Source: Pholis gunnellus
Taxonomy: Eukaryota; Chordata; Actinopteri; Perciformes; Pholidae
Assembly: GCA_910591455.2 (NCBI GenBank)
Contig: OU342809.1
Location: forward strand, 15,424,059-15,488,058
Length of the DNA: 64,000 nucleotides
Reading direction: 5' to 3'
Position 1 is the first letter of the stretch. Each line of letters opens with the position of its first letter. This document shows, in pieces, positions 31,359 through 44,700 of the stretch. The notes under the pieces were generated by a model. That model saw nothing but the letters and a program-made list of their open reading frames with translations, ran no database searches and was not told where the DNA came from. A program made the translations under genes and the position numbers.

Positions 31359-34300
31359 ATGAACAGGTCCAAGTCCAGCTGGGATAAAAAAGTCCACCAG
31401 TCTCCTGTCACCAGGATGACCCGCAGCTCCAGCTCCCAGACCAGGCACACCGACCCTGCAGAGACCCAGGATGCTGGGCCCGGTCCCTATGGAAAGCTAA
31501 GAAGGAAGCAGACAGACTCTGCTTTGGCCCAGGACCTCAGTCAGATGAGTGTGAGCAGACGGGACAGTTTACCTACAAGGTGGGGACATGTTGCAGTAAC
31601 TTTTACTTTATTTTCTATAAATGATAAGGATCAGGAAACATTATAGCAATCAAATATGACAAACACACATGCACAATAATAAGTACACGCACATACATAT
31701 AAATGAATACCCACACACATTTCTACATACATGCAACAAACCACAGGCATCTCTGCTCCAATATATATTTTAAATGGTCCCAGATTTGAGAGGATCATAA
31801 GCTTTTGAACACATGTCAACAGACATACAGTATGTTCTCGTATGACTATGTGCTAGATAGCTACACATGGGTTCCGGTCCATCTTAGTTTGTCAACATTT
31901 GCCAATTAGCACCAAACACAAAGTACAGCTGAGACTGATGGGAATATCATTATTTTTGCAGCTATCTGGGTGGAGCCAGAGTATTGGACAAATCAAATGT
32001 TGACCTGATGGTGGCGCTAGAGGAAAAGTCAGGGAACCACAACAGTCAATAGGATTCAGCATCTGGGAACCATGAATGTCTGTCAAGTACAACATTTCAC
32101 ATGAAAAGTGTCTCTGCTGGTGGTGCTAGAGGAAGGTCAGGGGAATACCAAAGTCTGCGGACTTCATCCTCTAGGGAACATGAACATTTGAACATTTAGA
32201 TATTTCACTTTGGATCAAAGAGGTGGAGGATATGACTGAAACTTGACATTGCCATCCTAAGAGCCACACCACTAGCATGGCTAAAAATTAAAAAACAAAT
32301 GTAAGCAGTAGGAAAGACTTTAAAAGTTGTTTTCTGTTGTCCTGCTCTCCAGTAAAGGAAAGATGTCCAAAAGTAGCAGTGACCCTGTGCAGTCCTCTGG
32401 GTCCAGATCTGGTCGGGGCACTCTGTCTGCATTAGCTGCCAAGTCCTCATCCCGGGGCGGTCTAGCCTCTGTTGCTCGGCTGGTGAAGCTCGGCCGCTGT
32501 AAGAACGTGGTGGTGGTGGCCGGAGCAGGAATCAGCACAGCCAGCGGAATCCCAGACTTCAGGTTGGCGTCTGTGGATTTTGTTCTCTCCACGCCCTCAT
32601 CCTCACATTCCTCTTTACTATTAAATGAGTCTTTCTACCTCAAGTGTAAACCTGTTAAGTGGATATAGCAACAGTCAAGGAAAATATTATGATAGAGACA
32701 CTTACCACGAGCTGCTCTTTAATAAAAGCATCATCTTAATGCCCAAAATGCCGGTATTTCCACATTTTCAGAACCCCAGGAACAGGTCTTTACGCCAACT
32801 TGGAGAAGTACAACATCCCTTACCCAGAAGCTATTTTCAACATTGATTACTTCTCCAACGACCCGCAGCCTTTCTTCTCCCTTGCCAAGGCTCTGTATCC
32901 CGGCAGCCACCGACCAAACTACATACACTACTTTGTCCGCATGCTTCATCTCAAAGGCCTGCTGCTCCGAATGTACACCCAGAACATCGACGGACTGGAG
33001 AAACGTGAGTGAGATCTTACTGGGGACGAAAACTAAAAAGAAATTAAACTCCCGGCGAGCTGAAAGTGCCGACGTTTTTCATTACGGGTACAAACACACA
33101 TAGTACAAAATAAATGTAGATCCAAAAGCATTGCCAACACTTGAGTACTTATCGACAGTGACATTTTTTTCAAACATTCAATTGTCACCAAAAATAATTA
33201 CTTTTATTAACTTTGTTCCCAGTGTGTGGCGTCCCAGATGACAAACTTGTGGAAGCTCACGGTAGTTTTGCCACGGCTGCCTGTCACCTGTGCTACACTG
33301 CGCACCCTGCTGAGGAGGCTAAGGTATGTCTGAACACATGCTCAAAAAACATTCAAGTTTAATACAGCAATTCACTGCATTTGTTGCCGGAGTAACGTCT
33401 TATTCTTTCGTTTGTTTTGCAGCATGCCATAATGAATGGCAACGTCCCCATATGCACATTCTGTGCTGCAACAGTCAAACCTGACGTCGTATTTTTTGGA
33501 GAGGACCTTCCTCAAAATTATTTCCTCCACACTAAAGACTTCCCCAAAGCAGACCTGCTAATCATTATGGGCACCTCTTTACAGGTAAACGTCTTCTTAT
33601 AATGGGTTCTAGTACATTTGGTGAGCAGATAAACCCCCTAGCTCAGCAATATCTTTACAAAATGTCATTGTTTCAGATTGAGCCGTTTGCGAGCCTGGTG
33701 AACACGGTGCGCTCCACTGTACCACGTCTCCTCCTGAACCGACACGCTGTGGGTCCCTTTGAGAAGGTCCCACTGCGGAGAGGAGACCACATGGAGCTTG
33801 GTGACCTGGAGGATACGGTGCGGAGGTTTGCTGAAATGCTCGGCTGGAACGATGAGATTGAGGAGCTGATGAGGAGTCAGGAAACACTGGTCGGTTACAT
33901 TTTAAACACTAGTTCCTTTAAAGAAACAACTTCTTGCAGGTTATGCAAGGAGTTATAAGTCTCTGGGCTCTTTTTTAACCGTACCTTTTGTGAAATCCAA
34001 AGGGAAAGTGGGGACCACAGCCCACCGGTGATGTTTACATATATAGATACTTAAGAGTACTCCAATGATGTAGCATTACACTCCTATAACATTGGCTCAA
34101 GCTAAGATGAAGAGTGGGCTACAAAGGACTTGTAGTCCACTTCTTTTGACTCCAAAATATTAGATTTCAACCAGATTTCACAGAAAGCCTTTATTCACAT
34201 ATGCAGCAGTAGTACCCAACAGACGTTGATCTGTAAAACCTCTGCAGTTCCCCGTTAATGGTCTCTGGGTCCTGTTTTAAAACAATTTAGCTGACTATGG

Positions 34301-34519
34301 CAATAATTTCCCTTTCTGCAGAGCATCCCTCCATTTATTAGCAGCCCGTCAGTGAGCGGACAGACATCTTGTCAGAGCAGAGGAGCTCTAGAGCCTCCAG
34401 GTGGAATGGAAACATTCAAGTCCAGACCAGAAGGTCAAAGAGCATCCAACAGCGGCGGCGAGGAGACCGACTCAGAGACCGACAGCAAAAGCTCTGCATC
34501 ATCCTGCCAGAGCAACTGA
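31359..34519 (+). CDS. sirt3: SIRT3-type NAD-dependent protein deacylase (probable SIRT3 paralogue)
   Basis: Class I sirtuin. Seven coding exons are 31359-31579, 32353-32562, 32772-33004, 33223-33323, 33423-33584, 33677-33889 and 34322-34519, giving 445 residues with consistent phases. The NAD site VAGAGISTASGIPDFR, the TQNIDGLE loop, the catalytic His (EAHGSF), the two zinc Cys pairs (CHLC and CTFC), VKPDVVFFGE and GTSLQ are all present, so it should be active. The short segment before the final helix (HAVGPFEKVP) fits SIRT3 and lacks the longer SIRT2 insert. The N-terminus (about 130 residues, Ser/Arg-rich) does not look like a clear mitochondrial presequence, and an acidic Ser-rich tail of about 65 residues follows the core. 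Its neighbours (tmem263, ric8b, rfx4) differ from human SIRT3, which lies beside RIC8A, so this may be the other SIRT3 lineage. Confidence 0.9.
31870..32295. mobile_element. Interspersed fish repeat in sirtuin intron 2
   Basis: Duplicated phrases (GGTGGCGCTAGAGGAA and GGTGGTGCTAGAGGAA; AACCATGAATGTCTGTCAAG) and the end GACATTGCCATCCTAAGAGC match a common teleost repeat recognised by sight. It lies between exons 1 and 2. Confidence 0.5.
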
Positions 34520-34603
34520 CGCTGCATGTTGCATAAACGATGGAAAGGTTTGAGACAGTTTCTTCTCTCCTTAGTTTACACTAAGACTGTTCTCCGGTAT
34601 TTC

Positions 34604-34606
<3 letters not shown>

Positions 34607-34662
<56 letters not shown>
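34607..34662. repeat. (AC)28 microsatellite
   Basis: An uninterrupted AC tract in the sirtuin 3' UTR. Confidence 0.95.
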
Positions 34663-34665
<3 letters not shown>

Positions 34666-34978
34666 ACTTTTCCTCTGGTTATTTTCTGCTAGTAGCAAAA
34701 TGTTTTCGTTTGTGTGCATTGGAGTGAAAGTGCATCTTACCTCTTCATCTGGTGTGTCATCGTTTGTTCATATGTAAACCAAATAATCTGTTTGTCAACA
34801 ACCATAATTAAAGCACTTATTATAGAGGTAGGGTCCATCCAGATCACTAGTTAATATATATATATATGTATATGAGGCCCCACAAATCCTGATGTTTCTT
34901 CAGGTGTTTTCTACGTCCCATTTCAGTAAACTTGTTAATGTTTTATATCAGCACAACACTGTATTTTAAACAATATTG

Positions 34979-34984
34979 AATAAA
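34979..34984 (+). terminator. Candidate polyadenylation signal of the sirtuin gene
   Basis: AATAAA lies 460 bases after the stop codon and is the first clear signal in that direction. Confidence 0.6.
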
Positions 34985-34989
34985 AGTAT

Positions 34990-37900
34990 TGTGTAAATTG
35001 AATCTTTTGTCCTTTTTAAAAAAATTAAGTTTCTGTAGTTTGGGTCCAAAAACATCAACTATTCTTCTTCTCCAGTTTATTAACGTTTCAGTGGAAGCCT
35101 CGCTACATTACTGAAAGTCCTGCATTCAAATTTCTACTTCAAGTGAAGTGGCGCTTTCAATTCTAATATGAAAGTTCCATGTGGCCGACGCCAAAGGCGA
35201 GAAGCGCTGTAGGAACTTGGCCTTGGAGACTTGAGGGCCGGGAAAGGTAGAAAGAGAACTTTTGACTGCTGCAGCTCAACGGAACAGGCGTCGTCTGGGA
35301 CCCCCGATGCAGGAACTGGGTGTGGCTGGGCGTTGATTGTGGAGCTGGGTAGATGAGGCTCTGGGCAGCCTGGGGGGGGATCAACGTTTCTGAGACCCAC
35401 GCTTCCTTTTATGGTACTCTGACCCCTAAACATCTTGGAGAAATAGCCAGGCGAGTCCCCAAGAACGGAGGACCTACCAGGGCCAGTCAGGTTCCCAATA
35501 TCTTAAAAAGTCAGAGTAGTGTATGTAATAAACAGCGTCATACAAAAATCATAGCATAATATGCCATATAAGTTGTTATTAAAAAAACTGTATAGTGTCA
35601 TAAAAGTAATTTTAAAAAGTTGTAATGCCATTAAAAATTGTCCTAAAAAAGTAATTGTGTTGCATCTTTGTGTAAACATTGTAGTACAGCATGCCATAAA
35701 AATGTTTAAGGATCATACTATATGTCGTAAACACAGTATAGTATACCATGAAGACGTCACAAAAGTCACAATTAGTATAACATGTTATACTAGAATTATC
35801 ACCTCACAGCTGATCCCTTCACCAACCAGTCACGCTGCAGATTGCCTCCATGTCTGTCCAGAATGTCATTCCTTCATCATTTTATCCTGTTTATACATTT
35901 GTGTGAAATTGTTATAATTAAAAATGTTTTTTCTGGAGATCACTGTGACCGGAGATGTTGCGCTGACAAGAATAGGACTTTGATGTTTTACCTTTGACCA
36001 CTGAAGTCTAATCAGTTCATCGTTGTGTCCAAACACACTTGTGCCAAATTTGAAGAAATTGTGTTTTTATGTCTCCCGCCATGGCTTAAAGGCATAAAAA
36101 CATTTGATTAGTTGCATGAAATCATAAAATTCAAGAAGGTGCGTCAAGGAGTCTTTTGTGCTTTAATTATTCCTGTTATTCTACTGAACTGTGTCGAGTC
36201 TGAGGAGGCAGAAAGTGTGCTCATGATCGTTCACTATTAAACCAATGAAGTGTCACAGATTCTTGTAATAATGACACATCTTCTCTGGTAAAAGCAATAT
36301 TTATTTCCTCTGGATTGTAATCAGCAATTTGTTATAATACAACAACCTGTTGTCAAATTGTAACAAACGTGCAGCTTTTTTCAGAAACTGGCAGCTTTTA
36401 CATTAAATTAAATTGTACCAACACAAAGAAATATGAATCAGTTCATACAGACAGTGGGTCTGTAGAATATTAATACAGTTTATACCAGTGGATTTGTATA
36501 AAATTAGCACAAAACAAATTAAATCTAGAAAAGAAACCGTCACTGAGGACTGATTTAACAGCATGCAGATTTGGCAAAAGTAAAATGGATTAGAAAAAAC
36601 AATCTTTGCAGTTTACGCTCTTTGCCGAGATTCCACAACAGGCAGCAATGCTGAATCTCTCTATTTGTAGACATATTAAATGAAAAAACACCTCCCAGTG
36701 ACAACAGTAAACCAACAAGCCCTGAATTCAGAAGGTTTCCGACTAACTGATAATTACACAACCAAACAACCTGCCCCGTTTCCATTCAATTTTCAAACAA
36801 ATCTCAAAAAAGAGAACAGCAAATCAAGCGTTTCCATTGACTAGTTTGGAGCAAATAAACTCGGCTACAACGTAGTTTGGTCAGAAGTTGGCTCCATCGG
36901 CTCCCCGAGGCTGTAATGTGCCAGTAAACAAGTCTCCTTCGTCATCTAACGGTACACAGGAATCTGTTTCAATTGGGCACGTTTTAAATGTTCCTTCATG
37001 TCAGCTACTATTGCCATGTTTAATGATGTCCATATATAAAGATCAGCATTAACACGTTATGGGAATATCCGAGAAGACGCCGACAGTGGAAAAAGCTAAT
37101 CAGTCATGTGAATTAAAACAGTCAAAAATGATTCCGCAATAGTTTTTCTATGAACCGTTTATCACATTAACTCTTCTCCAACAAAAGGTAGAAACAACCT
37201 CATGCAAGTGTAAAACTTGACACTTTTGTGTTTCCGATCAGCTTCTCTAGCGTGATAATTCAAAATGCTCGTAGAAATAAGTGAATGGAAACGATACCGT
37301 GAGCTGGAAGTTAAATCTGTCCACAGTCTGATCTCTAAATATACGGTACATCAATCCTTTGGTCCACACAGGACACAGGCCCCAAGATTTAAAAACAATT
37401 ACTACGTTCACTGTGAACAGTTTTCAATGATTTCATGTTTAAATGTGTGTGTGTGTGTGTGTGTGTGTGTCTACTTCAATCTTCTAGAAATACAGTGTGG
37501 ACAAAATCATCATGTAGCAGAAAAAAATAAGTGAAACGTAAAAAAAGAAAAGAAAAACTAAAGCATGAGTGAAGGAATGACTTTCAGACCTCGTGACACT
37601 TAACAACCCATTACAACAGTGCTTTCAGTGAGATGCATACGATCCAGCAAAGAATTATATTATTACCTCTATTTTTATTTCCAACTCAAGGGAGCGGAAG
37701 GTGCAACGGTAGCCATGGAGGCCTCCTGTGCATCAAGTCCACTTTGGAGAACGTCTTCCTGCTCCAACGTTCACTGGGACATGATGAGCTGTGTCCCACT
37801 TCAGAGCTGGATCACCAGAAGTCACATTTCTAGACCGCCTACGTCATAACGGGCCGACATATATTATACATTGCTTAAACTAGACCCGACTTAAACTTGC

Positions 37901-38777
37901 GAATACATTTATCATCTTAAACACTACTTGCCAGCATTTCGTACACTAAAACTTTTAACTCAGGCATCACAAACCTTGTCACGGCTGCCGGTATTCATCC
38001 AGCATTACTTGGGTTTTCTGCAACAGGAGTCTAAGGTTGTCCCTGACTCAGAATTTATACTGTCAAATTAAATCTATAGTCGGCCGATTGTAGAATCATG
38101 TCTTTCTTTTGTTGCTCGTTGATCCCGCTCTGTTTAAACTTGATGTATCGATAGAAATATAGTGTGGCGCTGTCTGTAGAACGAGGAGCGGAGATCGATA
38201 GACAGAGATTCTTATCCTGCTTGCCTTTTGTGGTTGAAAACAGAATTTTCGGTTTTAATTTATTTTTCTCCATTGTGACAATCAACAGACAAAAGTGAAA
38301 AGACAGGGAAGTGAAGGGAGAGAAACGCACGCCACAAACAGCTGTTTCTACGCACCTCATCCTGCTGATTTCAGAGAATCGTTGGTGGTTAATAGTGCTA
38401 TTTTCTGTTATTTATAAATGATCCTCTGATTCATTACCACATTTTCCTGTCACTACGACGGCTCCAGGCTCCTTACATTGAATCGTCGACTATTCGGGGT
38501 CACCCCTCGAGTAGTGTCGACTATAGATCCACGCGTTGTACTGATATCTGCATGTTTAAGTTAATAGAGTATCATTTATTGGGAGGTATCGGTACAGCGT
38601 GTGGATCTTTTGACTGACTTCTGCTCAGTAACGGTAGACTGGTTCAGCCAGATGTTATCGCCTCTGGCTGACCCACCTTCCTTCAAAAAGGTCCAGACCT
38701 AGAAATAGGACACAGCTCCAGTTGTTTTGGGGCCAAGTGGGCTTTGCCTGGAAAATGTGGTCTACATGTGAACTGCA
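34990..38777. other. Convergent sirtuin/ric8b intergenic DNA and probable ric8b 3' UTR
   Basis: No coding exon. A GC-richer unexplained block lies at 35160-35500. A degenerate AT-rich tandem pattern (CATAAAA/CATTAAAA/TCATACAA) follows at 35530-35790. A GT tract sits at 37444-37470. Minus-strand polyadenylation candidates such as that near 36300 would give ric8b a long 3' UTR, which cannot be decided here. Confidence 0.4.
37444..37470. repeat. (TG)n microsatellite
   Basis: A short TG tract in the presumed ric8b 3' UTR or intergenic DNA. Confidence 0.85.
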
Positions 38778-41700
38778 CTAGTCAGAGTCTGATCCTGAGT
38801 CCTCAGGTGGATCACAGAGAGTTTCTTCAAGAGGCGCTAACGTCCCGTCAGGCCTGACCCCCATTGGCCGGATCACGTTCTGCCTGCGGACACAAGAAGA
38901 AAAACATCAGGTTTCCCCCTGCTGGCTAGAAAAAGGTTAGATAGGAAGGTAAAAACCTATCAATGCTATTTCCAATGTAAACAAAACCCAACTTTGTTCC
39001 CGACTCTTTGTATCAACGGACAGTATTAAGAGGGCTTTTACTTTTACATCTTTACTCTCTTACATCGAGAACTCAAGGACCCCCCCTTCCCCTTCAAGGA
39101 CACTTGCCCCCGTCTGGCCATCCTCTCTCCCTCGCTGCCTTCCTCCCCTTCCTCCCCCTCCTCCTCCTCCTCCTCCTCCTCCTCCTCCTTCTGGCAGATT
39201 AATTACAGGATCAGCACTCAAACTAATCTCCTCAAAGCCACGGCTGCCCCTTCATCCTAATCCAATTATACCTGTTCTGTGTGTCACCACTTCCTCTAAG
39301 ATGATTTATCAGAGAATTATCTACCACAGATATAAAAAAAAAAAAAGGACCCATTTGCATTCATTTGTAAAGAGTTCAAATTTAAATGGCCACGTAATTC
39401 CCACTGATTCCTCCAATTAAATGTTACTTATCCTTAGAAAACTGCAGGTTAAGCTCCTGTGGTGGGGCTAAATCTGAAACTATTCCAGCATTTTAGAAGA
39501 AAAACAATCTTTTCCGTGATAAAACCTTCAGAGAGGCCCCCCCCCACCCACCCAGTCCACAGCCTTATATCACTGGTTAGAGTCAGCAGGTACAATGAGG
39601 ACTAACAAGACAACACCAACAAAAACATGTTACATTATCTCTCCCAATTAGCGCACAAATATTCCCTCCTCTCCCACTCAGCAGTGACGGAGGACTGGCA
39701 GGTGTGAGAGGGGGTGGGTTGGGGTGCAGAATATGTGCTAATTGGAGGACCAGTTAAGCAGTTAGGGGAGCACATTCTTACAGGGCTCCGACTGATCTCC
39801 TTAGAGCCGGTACTGAGGAAGCACCTCTCCGTCGTCATCATCAGGAAGAGAAGAAAGAAGTTGCACCCTCAGAAAGGAATCTTCCTCTTCTGGGCACACG
39901 TGCCTCATTACAGCTCAACCCTCTATTTGGCTTAACAATAACGAGGTCAGCTTACTTATGTCTGTTCACCCCTGTCTCTTCCTCTTCGTCCACGTTCCAC
40001 CCAAATTGCTTTGTTGTTAGTTGTGCCTCTGTCTCAGCCCACTCCCTGTCTGGCCCACGACTGGCTGCTCAGAATGACAACAATAAAGTCAGGACACGTG
40101 TCATCAAAAACCTGAATGTGGCGGATAAAGGAACCGGGACCGTCAAGCCGACTTTGTGTCCCAATTAGGCGATAATTAACGGAGCTGTGGTAATGATGCT
40201 GCAGTGCACTCCGGCTGAATGCGGCGGCGTGCAGGAAGTCCAGGCCTAATTGAAGCTGCAGCTAACGGCAAGAGATTCTTCCTTTGATGAATCGGTTGGC
40301 AGGGAGCATGCTCACTGTTACCTTTGTACAGGCATTGTGCTCGACTAACGTGAGCCTCTGCTCAGTAAGGAAAGGTCAACACAAAAACAGCCGGGACAAT
40401 GAATAATATGAATAATTTGAGCGGGGGGAAAGTTGTTCAAACTGACAAAGTTAACGATCTCAGTCGAGGCTTTGACAAATAATGGATTGTGCTTCTTGTG
40501 CAAAGACTTCTGTGTTGTCTTAAGTTGTAAATACATTTGTGTTGTTTAGATTGTTAACAACAAAGAAGATTTTCAGATATATATTGATTTCTATTCATTG
40601 ATTCTGTTGATCAGATTCGATTGAATTTTCCGTTTTACAGACACCAAACTGTGCTAAACAGAGCATCAAAGCTCTCAGAAACCTGTCAACAGACTGAAAT
40701 CAAATTAGGTTTTTTGCGTGGCTCTAGATACAAGTGCAGAACTAGTATTTCTTGACAAAACTCTTCCACCATATTTTGTCATGAACTACAGCTCATATTT
40801 GAATTTAAGAAATATGTCGTGCACTCTCTGTGTATTTTATTATTATTATAAAATTAGGATACTGGTGAACATGGGATGTCCTTCTGACCAAAGGGTTCAA
40901 GATGCTGACCACGTCATCAAAACATCCCCGATTCCAGTCCGAGCCGGGAACTTTGTTGCATTTTCTCCCTCCTTTCATTCTCCTCATTTCCTGTCAACTC
41001 TCTACTGTCTATTTCCCCTCAAAAAAACAAAAGTGCTCCAGTAAAAAAAACGTTTTAAACATTTACAGTATTATTACTGAAATAAATTCTTCAGTCCCTC
41101 AACAGTTACTTGCTCTCTACGTCTGTTTTAGTTTGTGTACGTACCTTGACAGCTTGTCAAACATATTGACAAGTTTCTGGGCTTCGTACTCCTTCTGCTC
41201 TTCGGTCATCTCTTCGATGGGGTTCGGCATCGGCTCCTCCACATGACCGGTGATCGGGTTGATGCTGGAACAAGCAGATGTGCAAGATTAAAAAAGGTGC
41301 GAGATCCGAGATCGGGAGCATTTTGATTGCCTCTCGACGGCTCTCAACATGCAGCCGTGGGCAAACCAGTGGGGCGGGCTCACATGTACTAACATGTACT
41401 AAATGCTTTATTCTAAGACCTGTGCAGAGCACTCACAATGGTTTCGCAGATTTGTATTCGTCTGTGTCTGAGTTTTCGTCTTCGGAGTACTGAGTCTCTC
41501 CTCTCCCTCCAGCGAGAAGTCCTCGAGCCACCAGGAGTCCTGCTGCGTTTCCGTACCCTGTGTACTTCAACAGGTTGTCCACTACAAGACACCACAAAGA
41601 CCAAAGGTTGCGCAGTTACATATAAATGTTCATGAGCCGAGCTGCTGTTACAGTTATGCAGCAATCGTGCATCTGGCAGTTCACTCCTTCATCCTTTGCA

Positions 41701-44700
41701 GCCAACTGGAGACGTCATTCCTGCTCTCTCTTTCTCATACTTTCTCATCTGACTGTGCTGAACCCCGCGTTCCGCCCATGACCCGACCACTGCTCACCGC
41801 TTTCTTTGCAGAGGACAAAGAGAAACTCTGCAGCCGTCTGCTTCACACCCATGTCAACATGTGTCATGAGGCGAACCAGCTTGTTTCTGGTGGTGGTGCC
41901 GATCTCTGGCCTGATCTTTACATCTTTCAGTGGGGGAAGTACCTGAAGGTGCAGACATTATAAAAAAAAGTTCAGATTATTGTTTTTCTGTCACTTTAAC
42001 CAACCTCGGAAACATAGTAACTGGCTACACACACATTATTAAATAGCAATATGGTAATTCAAATCTGGTTAACACTTCCGGAGTGCAGATTCTGGCCCTC
42101 CACATTAAAAGAGCAACTCAATGAGAAGTGTCACATACTTTATTATATTATTATTTGAATCGGTCTGCAGCTACTGCACCTGAGCTTTGATATATCTGCG
42201 GATCTCCCTGTGCTGTCTGGATCCTTCAGTCAAAAGGCTGAGCACCGGAGTCAAACCTTCTTTGTAGTTGGAGCCCTGCTTGGAGTGACACAAACCACAA
42301 ACACTTCACAAGCTGCACAAGCTGCGGAAAGGTTTAAACATTCAGAATAATGAGGTAAAGACAAGATGAGTGGATGACAAAGGGAATGACGTGCAGTAAA
42401 GCGTTGTGTCATGTTGTGAACGGGCCCTGCACTGGTTCCGAGTGTATTTTAGTTCTTCTCGGCCTGTAGTGTCAATCGTAACAAGTACATTTACTCCACT
42501 AGTATCACTTGCACTATACTGTAAAATATATTCACATAATTGAATGTCGTTTTCAGTGTGTACACAGCTAGCTCTCTTTGCTGCAGAGGATGAACTTTAC
42601 CTTGTCCATCCTTTTCTCCATGAAGTCTATTAACATCTGGACTGCATCCATATTTTTCCCCCCATATATCTCTAGTCCGCCCTGGACAGGCACGTCGATT
42701 AACACGTCCAGGCAGGACACAGGCAGGTTATTCAGCAGGTTGATGGCATGGCTGGAAATACATTTAAAAAACAATCTCTTAATGACGTGATGTATATTAC
42801 AAAATACTTGATATTTAACAGTCGATCAGCAGTTTCTGAGATTAGACTGCCAAAGGATCTGTTGGGTTAAAGAGGTAAAAGTAAAAAAATAAATAATTGA
42901 AGATGATGATTAAAAGATCAGATTTGGAACATTTCGCCTGAGACCAGTTGTTCCAAAGTCAATAACCACATCTTGTTTTTAATCTACATGTTGGAACAGC
43001 TGATGGGGAGCCGATAGATGACCTGGCTCACACGAGGTGAAAGCGGTTTTCAAGAAAAGACTTAATTTGACTTCCATCTGTGGCGCACTGTTAAATCTAC
43101 ACACACCTATGTTGTCAGGAGAGCAACGTACAGGAAATAAAGTTTTATAGTTGAAGTGTTCACTACAACCACAAACCCCAGCTGTGTTTAGTAACTGGAA
43201 GTTCCTGCCTTCATAAAGTGTTGGGGGATTCTTTAAGGCTGCCCGAGTTTTGAGTTTAATATACTGCTCACGGAGTAAAAAGCTGTTTTTGGTGATTACT
43301 GGTGATGATGCCAAATATTACAGCTCTTCCAAAGCACATAACTCATGATTGTGAGGAGTAATTGTGTAGCTCCGCCTAAGAGAAGATCTCAGTAACCTGA
43401 AACGTCTCAATTTCAGGGCTGCACCTCATGATATTTTGTATTGATTAATATAACTAATATTTTTTTTAATTATCGGATTAATCTAACAACTAATTCATCA
43501 ATTATTTTTTATATTCTGAAGTAATGCAACAATTCATTTACCCAAAATAAACATCAAAAACGTGTCTGATCAATATTTTAATGTTGTATTTAATGATCTA
43601 TTTTATTCAAACAAAAGGTAATAGAGCCTATTTGTCCCATGACACAGGGTGTAACGTTACCGGCTGCGGTGCATAAAGTACCGTTAACATGGGGTGAAAG
43701 AGAAACAGTTTGAATATCAAGTTTAAAAGACTTCTACTAACAGAAACACGTTCAGCGTGTTTATAATCTTAACGCATCAATTACAGATGAAATTGCCTTC
43801 GACCTATATTTAAACACCTCAAACCTGCCGTAATGTGGTTTTGCTGTTTTCTCTGAAAATACAACTTTATCCATTCACACTCCCCTGCTCCACGTAAACC
43901 GGTATTCACATTCAAACATATAACAATAGGTAGGTTAGTCAATAGGCCAAACACCCATGACTTGACAGGTCAAGAGAAACATCAGTCTCTTTTACGTGCC
44001 ACTGTTTAAATTTCAGTCTCTGGATTCTTGGCATTCCTGCATTAAATTACCACGAGAAGAAGACACTGCCGCAGTATTACGACAGCTAAGAGCATCTAGA
44101 AGATGAAACACCCAGCAAGGCCTCCAAAGAAACATGTCTGTTGTTCCCACGACACCCCCGGTCTGCTATCAGGCCGTGTGCCACCAGTCTTAATTTACAG
44201 GGGCAGCTCTCTCACTCACTTTGCTTACATGCAAATCACAGCAGGTGACAGCAGAACATGGACACGAGTTGGTGGAAGCACTTTGTTTCACAGGTTGCAA
44301 AGTGCAGAGCGCCTTGATCCAGTGTTCACGGTGTAGCTTACTAAAAGAGACACATGTATTAAGAGTGAAGGGCAGACTTCTCACCTGTGTGCTTCCTCCG
44401 TTTTCTCCTCGGTCTCAGTCTTCAGCATCAACGAGTGACGCAAGATGGCAGCGATGAGTCGGAAATGGTGGTCGTCCTCCTATTAGTTCAAGGATGTACA
44501 AAAAAAAAGTGAATTCCAACGCAGACCGTTCAATTGTTCAGAGGTAAAAGGAAAACAATGAAACGCAAACTACAAGGACAGGGACCTGGAAGCAAAGGTC
44601 TAACTGCAAAATGAGCTTCCTTAACATTCAGGGAGGCGTCACTACTAGTGTGCGAAACACTTGATTGATACCAGACACCCCATGAAAGCCTAACTGCTAC

